A DNA stretch of 64,000 nt. Source: Caulobacter sp. FWC2 (GTDB taxonomy: Bacteria; Pseudomonadota; Alphaproteobacteria; Caulobacterales; Caulobacteraceae). Where the stretch lies: contig NZ_PEBF01000001.1 of NCBI RefSeq assembly GCF_002742625.1, positions 868,001 through 932,000 on the forward strand. Reading direction: 5' to 3'. A model generated the notes under the pieces. It worked only from the letters and a program-made list of their open reading frames with translations. It was not told the DNA's origin and did no database searches. Shown one piece after another: positions 33,505-44,008 of this stretch (position 1 is the stretch's first letter; every line of letters begins with the position of its first letter). A program made the translations under genes and the position numbers.

Positions 33505-35712
33505 ATGACCGGAGCGTTCAAGCGGTTGTCTTTGGCGGGGAAGCTGATGGCCGCGGGCGGCGCCGCCCTGGGCGTGCTGCTGCTGGTCGCCTCGCTGTTG
33601 ATCAGCGTCAGCAGCGGCCAGGCCGTGCGGACCCTGGCCGAGCGCTACGCCGCCAGCCTGACCAGCGAAACCGCCATGGGGGTCAAGAACGACCTCGACG
33701 ACGCCGATGCGGTGGTGCGCGCCGCCGCCGGCCTGTTCTCGGCCACCTACGCCGCCGGCCAGCGCGACCGCGCCGTCTACATGGCCCAGCTGAAGCCCAT
33801 GGCCATCGCGTCCAAGGGGATGCTGGGCGGCTGGCTGATGTTCGAGCCCAACGCCCTGGGCGACGACGCCGCCGTGTCGGGCAAGGCCGAGCTGGGCTCG
33901 ACCCCGCGGGGCCGCTTCATCGGCTACTGGGTGCGCGACGGCGAAACCCTGACGGCTGAACAAGGTGAAGATGGCGAGTTCAACGAGGCCTTCTTCACCA
34001 CCAGCTTCACCAGCGGCAAGCCGGCGATCCTTGAGCCCTATTCCGACAATGTCGCCGACGGCGGCCAGCAGAAGCAGGTGCTGATGACCTCGATCACCTA
34101 TCCGGTGGTCGCGGGCGGCAAGACCGTGGGCGTCATGGGCGCCGACCTTGCCCTGGGCGACATCGCCAGCCGCCTGAACGCCCTGAAGCCCTTCGACGAC
34201 GGCCGCGCCATGCTGGTCTCGCCGGCCGGCCTGTGGGTCAGCCACCCCGACGCGGCCTTGCGGATGAAGGCCTATGCCGATCCTGGTCTCGACGTGGTCA
34301 AGCAGGTGATGGCCGACGGCAAGCCGGCCCTGATCCAGGGCGTCAAGCTGAACGGCCACAAGGCCCAGCGCCTGGTGGCCCCGGTCAGGCTGGCCTCGGG
34401 CGCGACCTGGGCGGTGGTGGCCGATGTCAGCGAGGCGGCCCTGCTGGCCCCCGCCCGCAAACTGGCCCTGGGCCTGGCGATCGGCGGCTTGGTGCTGCTG
34501 GCCGCCGCGCTGTCGGTGCTGGCCATCGCCTCGCGCAAGCTGATCGCCAAGCCGCTCCTGGGCCTTCGCGCCTCGGTGGGCGAGCTGGCCGAGCACCGCT
34601 ATGACCAGCCCGTGGCCGAGACCGATCGCGCCGACGAGATCGGGGCCATCGCCCGCGCCCTTGAGACCCTGCGCGCCGAGCTGGCCAAGGCTCAGGCCCT
34701 GCGCGACCAGCAGGACGCCCTGCGCCGCGCCGCCGACGCCGACCGCGACCGCGCCGCCGCCTTGACGATGTCGATCGACGAGCAGACCGACGTAGTCCGT
34801 CAGGTCGGCGAGGCCCTGGCCGCCGTGGCCGAGGGCGATTTGTCCCGCCGCATCGCCGGCCCGTTCGCGCCGGTCTATGAGCCGCTGCGCGCCGACTTCA
34901 ACACCGCCGTTCAGAGCCTGGAGCAGGCCATCGGCGAGATCGCCCAGGCCGCCGACGCCATCGGCGCGGCCAGCGACACCCTCAGCCGCTCCTCCACCGA
35001 ACTGGCTCACCGCACCGAGCGCCAGGCCCAGGGGCTGGAGCGGGCCTCCGGCTCGCTGAACGCGGTGACCGGGGCCATGGGCGAGGCCGCCGCCGGAGCG
35101 GACGAAACCCGCCGCCTGGTCGCCTCGGCGCGGGGCGAGGCCGACGAGGGCGGCGGCGTGGTCGCCGAGGCCGCCCGCACCATGGGCGAGATCGACGCCT
35201 CCTCGCGCCAGATCGGCGACATTGTCGGCCTGATCGACGAGATCGCCTTCCAGACCAACCTGCTGGCGCTGAACGCCGGCGTCGAGGCCGCGCGCGCGGG
35301 CGAGGCCGGTCGCGGCTTCGCGGTGGTGGCCCAGGAGGTCCGGGCCCTGGCCCAGCGCTCGGCGGACTCAGCCAGGCAGATCAAGGGCCTGATCGTACAG
35401 TCCAACACGCGGGTCGAGGCGGGCGTGGCGCAGGTCGAGCGCACCGGCGCGGCCCTGCACGGCGTCGCGGGGCGCATGGCCGGCATCGACGCGGCCGCCA
35501 CCCGCATCGCGTCGTCCGTGCGCGAGCAGGCCCAGGACCTGACCTCGGTCAATGCCGAGGTCGCGGCGATAGAGCGCTTCACGCAAGAGAACCTGGCCAT
35601 GGTCGACCAGGCCCGCGTCGCCGACGCGGCGCTGGCGGGCCAAGGCGCGCGGTTGATGGAACTGGTCGGCCGCTTCCGCCTGGGCCGTGGCGGCGCTCGC
35701 CAGGTCGCCTAG
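33505..35712 (+). CDS. Methyl-accepting chemotaxis protein with Cache sensor
   Basis: A 735-aa transmembrane receptor. TM1 at about 12-36; periplasmic double-Cache domain at about 40-310 ([55 protein letters not shown]). TM2 is at about 318-342, followed by HAMP modules and a signalling domain with tip [20 protein letters not shown] near 575-594. dCache receptors commonly bind amino or carboxylic acids. ATG 33505 has a G-rich site upstream; a GTG three codons before is also possible. Confidence 0.93.
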   Translation: MTGAFKRLSLAGKLMAAGGAALGVLLLVASLLISVSSGQAVRTLAERYAASLTSETAMGVKNDLDDADAVVRAAAGLFSATYAAGQRDRAVYMAQLKPMAIASKGMLGGWLMFEPNALGDDAAVSGKAELGSTPRGRFIGYWVRDGETLTAEQGEDGEFNEAFFTTSFTSGKPAILEPYSDNVADGGQQKQVLMTSITYPVVAGGKTVGVMGADLALGDIASRLNALKPFDDGRAMLVSPAGLWVSHPDAALRMKAYADPGLDVVKQVMADGKPALIQGVKLNGHKAQRLVAPVRLASGATWAVVADVSEAALLAPARKLALGLAIGGLVLLAAALSVLAIASRKLIAKPLLGLRASVGELAEHRYDQPVAETDRADEIGAIARALETLRAELAKAQALRDQQDALRRAADADRDRAAALTMSIDEQTDVVRQVGEALAAVAEGDLSRRIAGPFAPVYEPLRADFNTAVQSLEQAIGEIAQAADAIGAASDTLSRSSTELAHRTERQAQGLERASGSLNAVTGAMGEAAAGADETRRLVASARGEADEGGGVVAEAARTMGEIDASSRQIGDIVGLIDEIAFQTNLLALNAGVEAARAGEAGRGFAVVAQEVRALAQRSADSARQIKGLIVQSNTRVEAGVAQVERTGAALHGVAGRMAGIDAAATRIASSVREQAQDLTSVNAEVAAIERFTQENLAMVDQARVADAALAGQGARLMELVGRFRLGRGGARQVA

Positions 35713-35720
35713 AGCGCCGC

Positions 35721-38236
35721 TCAATCCCCGCGCAGCACCGGCGCGGGACGTTGTGACAGCGCCAGGCTGGCCGCGATCAGTCCGCCCAGGGTCGCCAGGC
35801 CTGTTGCGCCGAACAGCAGCGCCAGCACGCCGCTCCAGTCGACGCTCCAGCTGGCCTGGAACACCTTGACCACCACCGGCCAGGCGGCGGCGAAGCCGAA
35901 GGCCACGCCGGCCGCGCCCGCGATCAGGCCCACCGCGCCATATTCGATGACATAGGCGACCAGGATCTGGCCGCGCGTGGCGCCCAGCACCTTCAGCGTC
36001 GCGGCCTCGCGGGCCCGAGCCCTGGCCCCGGCGGCGATAGCCCCGGCCAGCACCAGCAGGCCCGCCAGGCCCGCGACCGCCGCCGCGCCGCGCACGGCGA
36101 GCGCCAGGCGGTCGAACAGGGCCGCCGCCGCGTCCAGCTGCTCGCGGACGCTGATCACGTTGACCCCCGGAAACACCTCGCCGAGCTTGCGGGTCAGGGC
36201 GGCTTCCTTGGTCCTGTCGAGGCGGGCGATGGCGACGCTGCGCAGCTCCGCGCCCTCCAGCGTGGCGGGGTTGAAGATCAGGTTGAAGCTGGGGCCGAAG
36301 CCGCCGAAGTCGATCTTGCGCAGCACGGCGACCTTGGCCTCGATCTCGCGGCCGAGCATCAGCACGGTGATGGTGTCGCCGACCTTGAGGCCCGCCGCCT
36401 GGGCGATCTCGGCGCTGAGGGCGACCTTGGGCGGCCCGGCGTCGTTCGCGGGCCACCAGCGGCCGGAGACGATGCCGGCGCTCTTGGGCTCCTTCGCCAG
36501 CAGCGACAGGCTGAGGTCGTTGTCGAAGGCCCAGCGTTCAGAGCTATTGATGGTCTTCACGTCGACCGGCTTGCCCTTCAGGGCGATGATCCGGCCGGTG
36601 GCGAACGGCATCCGCAGATAGGCGTCCTCGCGGAGCGGGCCGATCACGCCGGCCACGGCGGCGTCGAAGGCGGTGGCGCGGTCGCCGGGGATCTCGGTGA
36701 AGACCATGGCCGGGGCGGTGCGCGGGGCCACGTCGCTGACCTGGGCCAGCAGCGCCGACTGGATCAGCACTACGCAGGCCAGCAACGCCACGCCCAGGCC
36801 GATGGCCGGGCTGGCGGTCCGCGCCGCCGAGCCGGGACCCGCCAGATTGGCCAGGCCCAGCTTGACGGGACCGCGCGTCAGGCCGCGCGCCTTGCCCGCC
36901 AGCCACGCGGCCGAGCGGCCCAGAACGGTCAGCAGGCCGAAGGCGACGGCGACGCCGGCGATCATGATCGCCGCCGCCATCGGGGTCGGGGCGGTGGCGA
37001 CCGCAAGGGCGGCCAGGCCCGCGCCGGCGACGACCGCGCCGATCGTCTCCAGGCCCAGCGGCAGGCGGGCCTTGGGCGCGCGGCGGAACAGGGCCGAGGG
37101 CGGGGTGACCCGGGCGCGGGCCAGCGGGATCAGCGAGAAGGCCGCCGCCGCCAGGATCCCGAACAGTCCGGCCTTGGCCAGCGGCCAGGGATAGACCTTG
37201 AACAGGGCGGGGATCGGCAGGCTCGAGCCGGCCAGCTGGCCCAGCACCAGGGGCGCGACGGCCCCGACCGCCAGGCCGATGGCGACCCCCAGCAAGGCCA
37301 GCACCCCGATCTGGATCAGGTGCAGGTCGCGGATCAGGCCGCTCTCTGCCCCCAGGGCCTTGAGCACGGCGATGGCTGGCTCGCGGGTCGATAGATAGGC
37401 CGATACGGCGCCCGCCACGCCCAGGCCGCCGGCCACCAGCGAAGCCAGGCCGATGAAGCCCAGGAAGTATTCCAGTTGGTCGATCAGCCTCCGCGCGCCC
37501 GGCGCGCTGTCCAGGCGGTCGCGGACTCGCAGGTGGGCGTCCGGCAGCGCCGCCTGCACGGCCTTGCCGATCGCGCGCGGATCCTCGCTGGGCTTCAGCG
37601 CCACGCGGACGGTGCGACTGGTGAGGCCGCCCGGCGCGAGCAGGCCGGAGCGCTCCAGCACCTCGCTACGGATCAGCACGCGCGGGGCCATCGAGAAGCC
37701 GCGCGACAGGCCGTCGGGCTCGCTGACGAGACGGGCGCGCACGACCAGAGTCATCGGGCCGGCCTCGAACCGGTCGCCGATCTTCAGGTGCAGGCGGTCC
37801 AGCAGCGCCGGCTCGACCGCCGCGCCGGGCAGGCCGTCGCGGTCGGCGAGGGCGGCGGCCAGGTTCGGCGCGCCCTCCAGGGTCACCGTCCCGGCCAGCG
37901 GGAAGCGCCCGTCGACGCCGCGTAGGCTGACCAGCCGGCGGTCGCCGGTGGGGGCTTGCGCCATGGCGCGGGCCACGGCGGCGTAGGTCGTGACGCCCAG
38001 CTTGTCGAAGGCGGCGCGCTCCTTGTCGGTGAAGTCGCGGTTCTCGACCGAGAACGACAGGTCTCCGCCCAGGATCTCGCGCGCCTGGCTGGCCAGGCCC
38101 TGGCGGAAGGCCTCGGCCGTCGAGCCGGCGGCGGCGATGGCCGCCACGCCCAGCGCCAGGCAGGCCAGGAAGATGCGGAAGCCGCGCACGCCCGAGCGCA
38201 GCTCGCGACCCGCGAGGCGGAAAGAGAGAGGCATGT

Positions 38237-38240
<4 letters not shown>
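35721..38240 (-). CDS. ABC transporter permease, YbbP/FtsX-like
   Basis: An 839-aa permease with two FtsX domains: TM near 20-40, a large periplasmic MacB-like domain, TM clusters at about 255-400, a second periplasmic loop, and final helices at about 715-830. It resembles E. coli YbbP, which pairs with YbbA and neighbours tesA; the same trio is present here. Such MacB-type systems extrude lipophilic compounds or act mechanically rather than import. The GTG start at 38240 overlaps the ATPase stop by 4 bp; ATG 38234 is an alternative. Confidence 0.9.
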
Positions 38241-38914
<674 letters not shown>

Positions 38915-38971
38915 GGTGTTTCCCGCAAGGCCGGTCCTTGTTCGGCCGGCAGCCTGACTACATAGGAAGGC

Positions 38972-39610
38972 ATGACCCTGACCGCACAGCGTTTTCCAAG
39001 CCGTCGCCACATTTTGACGGGCTTGGGGCTATTGCCCCTCGCCGCCGCCGCGCCCAAGCCGCAAGTCGTCACCGTTTTGGGCGACTCGATCACGGCGGGC
39101 TTGGGCCTGCCGGCGCGCGAGGCCATGCCGGCCCAGCTGCAGGCGGCGCTGGGCAAGCTGGGCGTGTCGGCCGTGGTCCGGGCGGCCGGCGTCTCGGGCG
39201 ACACCAGCGGCGGCGGGCTGGCGCGGGTCGGCTTCAGCGTCGCGGCCGACACCCGGGTCTGCGTCGTGGCGCTGGGCGGCAACGACCTGCTGCAAGGCGT
39301 CGAGCCGGCCCGGACCAAGGCCAATCTGCGCGGCGTCCTCCAGAAGCTTAAGAGCCGCGGCATCGGCGTGGTGCTGGTCGGCGTCGGCGCGCCGCCGGCC
39401 ATCGGGGCGTCCTACGCCCGCGAGTTCAACGCCCTCTATCCCAGCCTGGCGCGGGAGTTCGGGGTTCCTCTGTACGCCAACATCCTGGCCGGGGTGGGTG
39501 GCCATTCGGCCCTGCTGCAGCGCGACGGCATCCATCCCAACGCCGTCGGGGCCAAGAAGATCGGCGAGGCCCTGGCCCCGGTCGTGGCCAAGGCCCTGAA
39601 GGGTCGGTGA
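38972..39610 (+). CDS. tesA: TesA-like SGNH esterase/lysophospholipase, exported
   Basis: A 212-aa SGNH hydrolase. The nucleophile block is VLGDSITAGLGL (Ser in GDSI, about 36-42), followed by the oxyanion Gly block SGDTSGGG, ALGGNDLLQG (Asn) and DGIHPNAVG with the catalytic Asp/His (about 188-196). The signal peptide has SRRHILTGLGLLPLAAAA; the paired Arg hints at Tat export. Homologous to E. coli TesA, beside the same YbbA/YbbP-type ABC genes, suggesting handling of fatty-acyl or lysophospholipid products in the envelope. Confidence 0.92.
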   Translation: MTLTAQRFPSRRHILTGLGLLPLAAAAPKPQVVTVLGDSITAGLGLPAREAMPAQLQAALGKLGVSAVVRAAGVSGDTSGGGLARVGFSVAADTRVCVVALGGNDLLQGVEPARTKANLRGVLQKLKSRGIGVVLVGVGAPPAIGASYAREFNALYPSLAREFGVPLYANILAGVGGHSALLQRDGIHPNAVGAKKIGEALAPVVAKALKGR

Positions 39611-39710
39611 CAACCCGCGCCCGGGCCTGAAACCGCCTCAGGCCTGGATTGAGGCGTCTTGACTTGAGGTTATTTAAGGTTGAGCGTCCGGGCTTGTACT
39701 ACGAACGCCA

Positions 39711-40145
39711 ATGGGAGAGCGTGGCTTGGGTATTCGGGTGAGATCGTGGGCCGTGATGGCCGCTCTGGGGGTGCTGGCGGCGTCGAGTGCGCAGGCCGCC
39801 GACAACAACGCGGCCAAGGGCGCGGAAAAGCTGGCCAAGCTGCTCGAAGGGCGCACCGCCGGCGCGCCGGTCGACTGCATCGAGACGCGCAAGATCATCA
39901 CCACCGAGATCTTCACCGGCACGGCCATCGTCTACCGCCTGCGCGGCAGCCAGACGCTTTATGTGAACACCCCCACGGTCGGCGCCGAGACGCTGAGCTC
40001 GAGCATCCAACTCCAGACGCAAGGCTCGCCGACCCTGTGCGCCCAGGCCCCGCTGCTGGGCATGGACAACGGCGGTCGCGGCGCGGGCCCCAGCTTCAAC
40101 GGCGGCGTGACGCTCGGGACCTTCATCCCGTACGACAAGCCGTAG
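39711..40145 (+). CDS. Small exported protein of unknown function
   Basis: A 144-aa protein with a signal peptide cleaved near AQA-AD (about residue 30). The mature part has two Cys (VDCIETRK, TLCAQAP) that may form a disulfide, and beta-strand-like stretches (TAIVYRLRGSQTLYVNTP). It ends Gly/Ser-rich. I recognise no family with confidence; proteins of this size with a paired Cys occur widely in Caulobacterales and Sphingomonadales. ATG 39711; GTG codons slightly inside would shorten the signal. Confidence 0.72.
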   Translation: MGERGLGIRVRSWAVMAALGVLAASSAQAADNNAAKGAEKLAKLLEGRTAGAPVDCIETRKIITTEIFTGTAIVYRLRGSQTLYVNTPTVGAETLSSSIQLQTQGSPTLCAQAPLLGMDNGGRGAGPSFNGGVTLGTFIPYDKP

Positions 40146-40152
40146 CCGGTAT

Positions 40153-40599
40153 CTAAAAGTCCCGTCGCGCGGGTGGATGGGCCAGCGGCTTCAGATCGGG
40201 GTCCACCCACCAGCGGCGGGCCTCGACCGAGAACAGCCGCGCGCGCGACCAGTGGGTCAGCGGCCAGTCCTTGTCGCCCAGCGGCGTGGCCAGCAGCAGG
40301 GCGACGGCCTCGGCGTCGGACGTGCCGGGCGGCAGGCCCGCCTCGAAGGCGCGGATCGCGGCCAGATAGGCCTGGGTGATTGTCTCGTGATAGCCGGCCG
40401 TGTCGGTATTCTGGCCGCCGACCGCGACATTGTAGGTGCGGATCACCCACGGCAAGTCGCGCTCCAGGTTCGCGTCGCGCAGACGGACCAGGCGCAGGGT
40501 GGCCGTCAGGTGCGCGGCGTGGGTCCACTGATCCTTGGGCAGGCTGCGGTCCAGCAGCCCCTCGGCCAGGGCGGCGATCTGGGCGTCGGTGTAGCTCAT
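40153..40599 (-). CDS. Conserved soluble protein of unknown function
   Basis: A 148-aa protein beginning MSYTDAQIAALAEGLLDRSL. It is helical and rich in His/Trp/Arg: WTHAAHLTATLRLVR (about 24-38), TAGYHETITQAYLAAI, PLTHWSRARLFS, RRWWVDPDLKPL. The paired HxxH-like pattern and conserved aromatic tail suggest a small enzyme or metal-binding fold, but I cannot name it. Start ATG 40599; it converges on the exported protein gene 7 bp away. Confidence 0.7.
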   Translation of the reverse strand: MSYTDAQIAALAEGLLDRSLPKDQWTHAAHLTATLRLVRLRDANLERDLPWVIRTYNVAVGGQNTDTAGYHETITQAYLAAIRAFEAGLPPGTSDAEAVALLLATPLGDKDWPLTHWSRARLFSVEARRWWVDPDLKPLAHPPARRDF

Positions 40600-40725
40600 G
40601 GGGTCGGGGTTTAGCGGAGTGTGGGCTGGGTGTGTAGCCGGAGGCCAGAATCCCTCTTTCAAAGCTCCAATGTCCGGTTTCGGGCGGCGGCCTGATTTCC
40701 GCTCCCGACCCAAGTCGGACGTAGC

Positions 40726-40971
40726 TCAGCAGTCTGTCAGGTACGACGGCTTAAGTTCAGGATAGGTGTCGATAATCGGAAGCATCAGGTCGGTGAAAAT
40801 AAGACCGGCGATCTCACCTGTTGCGGCGCGGACCGTTCGCCTCGATGCCGGATCGGCGAGTGTCTCGCAGATTTTCATAATCTCGTTGATTGCCCACGTA
40901 GCCTTGACGCAGCTCGCCATCACGTCGGTCGCCTGATCTTGTGTCCACACCGACGGCGTCACGTCACTCAT
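40726..40971 (-). CDS. Small hypothetical protein
   Basis: An 81-aa helical protein (MSDVTPSVWTQDQATDVM at the start). ATG 40971 is preferred because GAGG lies six bases upstream; an ATG 12 bases earlier lacks a site. It contains three Cys (VMASCVK, KICETL, LTDC) and no membrane helix. The local base composition is less GC-rich than its neighbours. No homology recognised. Confidence 0.55.
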   Translation of the reverse strand: MSDVTPSVWTQDQATDVMASCVKATWAINEIMKICETLADPASRRTVRAATGEIAGLIFTDLMLPIIDTYPELKPSYLTDC

Positions 40972-41112
40972 ACTTGACCTCATGTATCGAGCTAGAAGCT
41001 AGGCCCGAGCTTGTCCGTTGAACGGACATCAACTTCAAGCGGTAAGGTCCGCTCCCCACCCCCTAGCCGACTGCGGGATGGTCCGCTCCGAGGCAGCGAG
41101 CGCCGAGATTTT

Positions 41113-41243
41113 CCCTCTCCCCCTGCGGGAGAGGGTGGCCGCCGGAGGCGGTCGGGTGAGGGGGCGCGCTGCGCTATCTGGACAGGCCTTTCGACCCCTC
41201 ATCCGTCAGCTCCGCTGACACCTTCTCCCGCAGGGGGAGAAGG
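41113..41243. repeat. Composite palindromic intergenic repeat (family A-like, variant)
   Basis: CCCTCTCCCCCTGCGGGAG and CTCCCGCAGGGGGAG elements at both ends bracket GGTGAGGGGGCG and CCCCTCATCC plus a GTCAGCTCCGCTGAC hairpin. It has the same plan as the copies at 20969 and 45810 but different arm sequences. The rest of 40972-41267 has no gene. Confidence 0.7.
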
Positions 41244-41267
41244 ACGCCAGACGCCTCCGCCCACGAC

Positions 41268-42953
41268 TCAGAATGCATTGCTCCAACGCACCTGCTCCGG
41301 CAGGGGCAGGCTGGCCTCGAACACCAGCCCCTCCGGCCGGAAGTCGAACCTGGCCTGGCCCTTCTGTTCGCGGCGGATCGAGCTTTCGATCAGGCGGGTG
41401 CCGAAGCCCGATTGCGTGGGCGGGGTCACGGGCGGGCCGCCGACGTCGCGCCAGGTGAAGAGCAGGTTGTCGGTGACCGGATCGCGCTTCCAGGTCAGCT
41501 CGACCCGGCCGCTGGCTGCGGACAGGGCGCCGTACTTGGCGCTGTTGGTGGCCAGTTCGTGGAACACCATGGAGAGGCCCACGGCGGTGTGCGGGGCCAG
41601 GGCCACCTCGGGGCCGGAACGGTCGACACGCTCGACGTGCGCGCCCAGGCTGGCCTCGATCAAGGCGGCCATGTCGGCCTCGCGCCAGCCGGTGCGGGTC
41701 AGCAGGTCATGGGCCCCCGAGAGCGCGATCAGCCGGTCGGTGAACACCTCGAGCGGCGCGCTTCCGTCCGCGGAATTCGGGGTCTTGGCGAAGGTCTGGC
41801 GGGCCAGGGCCTGGACCGTGGCCAGGGTGTTCTTCACCCGGTGATTCAGCTCGTTGATCATCACCCCCTGGCGCTCTTCGCGGGTCTTCAGCTCGTGGGA
41901 GGCCTGGCGCAGGGCGGCGTGGACGGCGGCGATCTCTTCCAGGCTGTCGGGATCGGCGGGCGGCAGGGTCTCGCCGCGACCGATGACGCGGGCGTCGGAC
42001 ACCAGGCGTCGGATCTCCTGGTTGATGCGTCGCGAATAGACCAGGGCCAGGGCGACGCCCAGCACCAGCAGCAGCAGGAAGACCCCGGTCCCCAGGGCCA
42101 CGGCGCGGTTGACCGTGCTGGCCAGGTCCTCGCGCGGGATGGCCACCACCAGCGTCCAGCCGGTCTGGGGCGAGCGGGTATAGGCGACCCTGGTCGGCAC
42201 GCCTTCCAGGGAGACGCTCTTGCTGACGCCTTCGGTCGAGTGGCGGAGGTTCTCCTCCATGTCCTTGGAGGCCAGGCGGCCGGTGAAGGTCTCGTTCCGC
42301 CGTGAGCGGGCGATCACCCGGCGGTGGTTGTCCAGCACGGTGGCGACCCAGCGGTCGGGCACCCGCTGCTGCCGGAACACCGAGGCGAACGAGGCCGCGT
42401 CGACCACGTAGGACAGGACATAGAACTTGCCCTTGACCACGATCGGCGTCCCGACCGTGATCACCGGCTTGCCGGCGACGGGGCCGTCCAGCAGGTCCGA
42501 GACCTTGCTGCGCCCGGCCGAGAAGGCGGCGGCCTCCTCGCGGGTGCGCTTGATGCGGGGCAGGGACGCGCCATAGGGCTTGAGCGTGTTGACCACCTGC
42601 TGGCCGTTCTGGTCGGCGACCACGATCCAGCCGGCGCGGCGCTCGGTGGCGCGCAGGGCGCGGGCGTGGAAGGCGGCCCAATCGCCGTTGATCAGGGCCT
42701 GGTCGGTGGCCAGGGTCTCGGCCACCGAGACGCCCACCGCCGCCTGGCGGTCGACGGCGCCGCTCAGGGCCCGGGCGGTGGTGACCAGCTGCTGGTAGAG
42801 CTGTCCGCGCGACTCGCGGTCGGCGCTGGCCAGCAGGAAACCCATCGACAGCAGGGCCGGAACCAGCAGGCTGATGGTCAGGAGCACCAGCCGGCCGCGA
42901 ACCGAGCTGGCGCGACGCCGACGCCTGAAGCCTCGCTGATCCCGGTCTTGCAT
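41268..42953 (-). CDS. HWE-family sensor histidine kinase with Cache domain
   Basis: A 561-aa membrane kinase: TM1 about 22-44, periplasmic Cache-type domain about 45-275, TM2 about 283-308, HAMP, then an HWE kinase core. The phospho-His is in INELNHRVKNTLATVQALAR (about 362-381), the N-box in VFHELATNSAKYGALS (about 458-473), the Trp-x-Asp of the family in FTWRDVGG, and the Gly box is GFGTRLI. HWE kinases often feed the PhyR general stress pathway or single-domain regulators in alphaproteobacteria; no partner is adjacent. Confidence 0.92.
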   Translation of the reverse strand: MQDRDQRGFRRRRRASSVRGRLVLLTISLLVPALLSMGFLLASADRESRGQLYQQLVTTARALSGAVDRQAAVGVSVAETLATDQALINGDWAAFHARALRATERRAGWIVVADQNGQQVVNTLKPYGASLPRIKRTREEAAAFSAGRSKVSDLLDGPVAGKPVITVGTPIVVKGKFYVLSYVVDAASFASVFRQQRVPDRWVATVLDNHRRVIARSRRNETFTGRLASKDMEENLRHSTEGVSKSVSLEGVPTRVAYTRSPQTGWTLVVAIPREDLASTVNRAVALGTGVFLLLLVLGVALALVYSRRINQEIRRLVSDARVIGRGETLPPADPDSLEEIAAVHAALRQASHELKTREERQGVMINELNHRVKNTLATVQALARQTFAKTPNSADGSAPLEVFTDRLIALSGAHDLLTRTGWREADMAALIEASLGAHVERVDRSGPEVALAPHTAVGLSMVFHELATNSAKYGALSAASGRVELTWKRDPVTDNLLFTWRDVGGPPVTPPTQSGFGTRLIESSIRREQKGQARFDFRPEGLVFEASLPLPEQVRWSNAF

Positions 42954-43052
42954 GCCTGGGCCGGCCCGCCATGACGAGCGCCTCGCCGCTCTTCGAACCT
43001 GTATAGCGAAGCGAGTCGCGCCCGGCGTCTCAAAAATCGGAGGTCTCGGTTA

Positions 43053-43100
43053 AAGCGCGTCAGGCAAAAGTGTGAGCGGTTTTGCCGCCCGGACGCGCTT
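43053..43100. repeat. Alphaproteobacterial hairpin repeat (AAGCGCGTC...GACGCGCTT)
   Basis: Outer arms AAGCGCGTC (43053-43061) and GACGCGCTT (43092-43100) enclose a second stem, GGCAAAA (43063-43069) with TTTTGCC (43080-43086). It lies in the 221-bp gap between the divergent kinase and pgsA. Repeats of this wording occur in many alphaproteobacterial genomes. Confidence 0.6.
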
Positions 43101-43113
43101 CAAGACCTTAAGA

Positions 43114-43139
43114 CTAGAGCCTTCCCATGAAGGCTCTAG
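43114..43139. repeat. Perfect 10+10 inverted repeat before pgsA
   Basis: CTAGAGCCTT and AAGGCTCTAG flank CCCATG, 36 bp before the chosen pgsA start. It could be a regulator site for pgsA, or the end of the neighbouring repeat element. Confidence 0.5.
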
Positions 43140-43174
43140 CGCCTGGCGGTATCCCAGAGCGGGGTTTGTGCGTT

Positions 43175-43804
43175 ATGAACAGCGCCATGAAGAACCTGCC
43201 CAATATCCTGACCGGCTCGCGCCTCGTGATGGCGCTGTTCATGTTCGTCGCCCTGGCGGCCGCGGCGGGGGCCGTGCCGTATCTGAGCGAGACCCTGACG
43301 GCGGACGCCCAGCTGCGGCTGGAGCGCTGGGCCTTCTATGCCTTCGTGGTCGCCTCGGTGACCGACTTCTTCGACGGCTGGCTGGCGCGCAAGCTGGACG
43401 CGGTCAGCGTCTGGGGCGCGATCCTCGACCCGATCGGCGACAAGATCCTGGTCTGCGGCGCCCTGCTGGGCCTGATGGCCCTGGGCCCCAACGCCATGGT
43501 CGTGCTGCCGGCCGGCCTGATCCTGTTCCGCGAGTTCGCGGTCAGCGCCCTGCGCGAGGTCGGCGCCGGCAAGGGCGTCAAGCTGCCGGTGACCCTGCTG
43601 GCCAAGTGGAAGACGACCTTGCAACTGGTGGCCATCGGCGCGGAGCTGATCCTGGCCAGCTGGGGCGCGTTCGGCCTGCCGCCTGAGCCGAGTGTCATGG
43701 GCGGCTTCACGATCGTGGCCCACGGCCTGCTGTGGCTTGCGACCCTGGTGACCCTGATCACCGGCGCGCAATACTGGGAAGCGGCGCGCAAGGCGCTGGT
43801 CTAG
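43175..43804 (+). CDS. pgsA: CDP-diacylglycerol-glycerol-3-phosphate 3-phosphatidyltransferase
   Basis: An inner-membrane enzyme that makes phosphatidylglycerol-phosphate, the committed step to PG and cardiolipin. It has 209 aa and about five to six helices. The CDP-alcohol motif is complete: DFFDGWLARK (about 65-74), with WGAILDPIGDK (about 81-91) supplying the remaining Asp residues. N-terminal NLPNILTGSRLVMAL is typical. Start ATG 43175 is tentative; ATG 43187 is also plausible and neither has a strong ribosome site. Confidence 0.94.
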   Translation: MNSAMKNLPNILTGSRLVMALFMFVALAAAAGAVPYLSETLTADAQLRLERWAFYAFVVASVTDFFDGWLARKLDAVSVWGAILDPIGDKILVCGALLGLMALGPNAMVVLPAGLILFREFAVSALREVGAGKGVKLPVTLLAKWKTTLQLVAIGAELILASWGAFGLPPEPSVMGGFTIVAHGLLWLATLVTLITGAQYWEAARKALV

Positions 43805-43811
43805 GGGCCTA

Positions 43812-43950
43812 AGCGCCCCCTCCGTCACGTCGCCTATCGGCGCCGCGCCACCTCCCCCGCGGGCGGGGGAGGAGAGGGAGCGTCTTCTCCTCACCCGTGA
43901 AACGGGGGAGGTGGATCGCTGCGAATACGCAGCGAGACGGAGGGGGCGCT
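43812..43950. repeat. 139-bp intergenic repeat with 15-bp terminal inverted repeats (family B, copy 1)
   Basis: AGCGCCCCCTCCGTC at 43812-43826 and its exact reverse complement at 43936-43950. Inside are inverted CCACCTCCCCCG / CGGGGGAGGTGG blocks and TCACCCGTGAAACGGGGGA. Other copies with the same ends are at 46883-47023 and 54049-54182. Confidence 0.85.
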
Positions 43951-44008
43951 GAACCATCTTCGGCCTTGCCCCGTTCCCCCCCAAGCACAGCTTCGGGGAA
44001 CTCCACAC

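Noticed and set aside
33481..35010. Long minus-strand open frame opposite the Cache chemoreceptor
   Set aside because: Low-complexity His/Gly/Gln-rich translation, a frame shadow.
41113..41243. Possible CRISPR or tandem array in repetitive intergenic DNA
   Set aside because: Units are inverted palindromes in single copies, not regularly spaced direct repeats with unique spacers.
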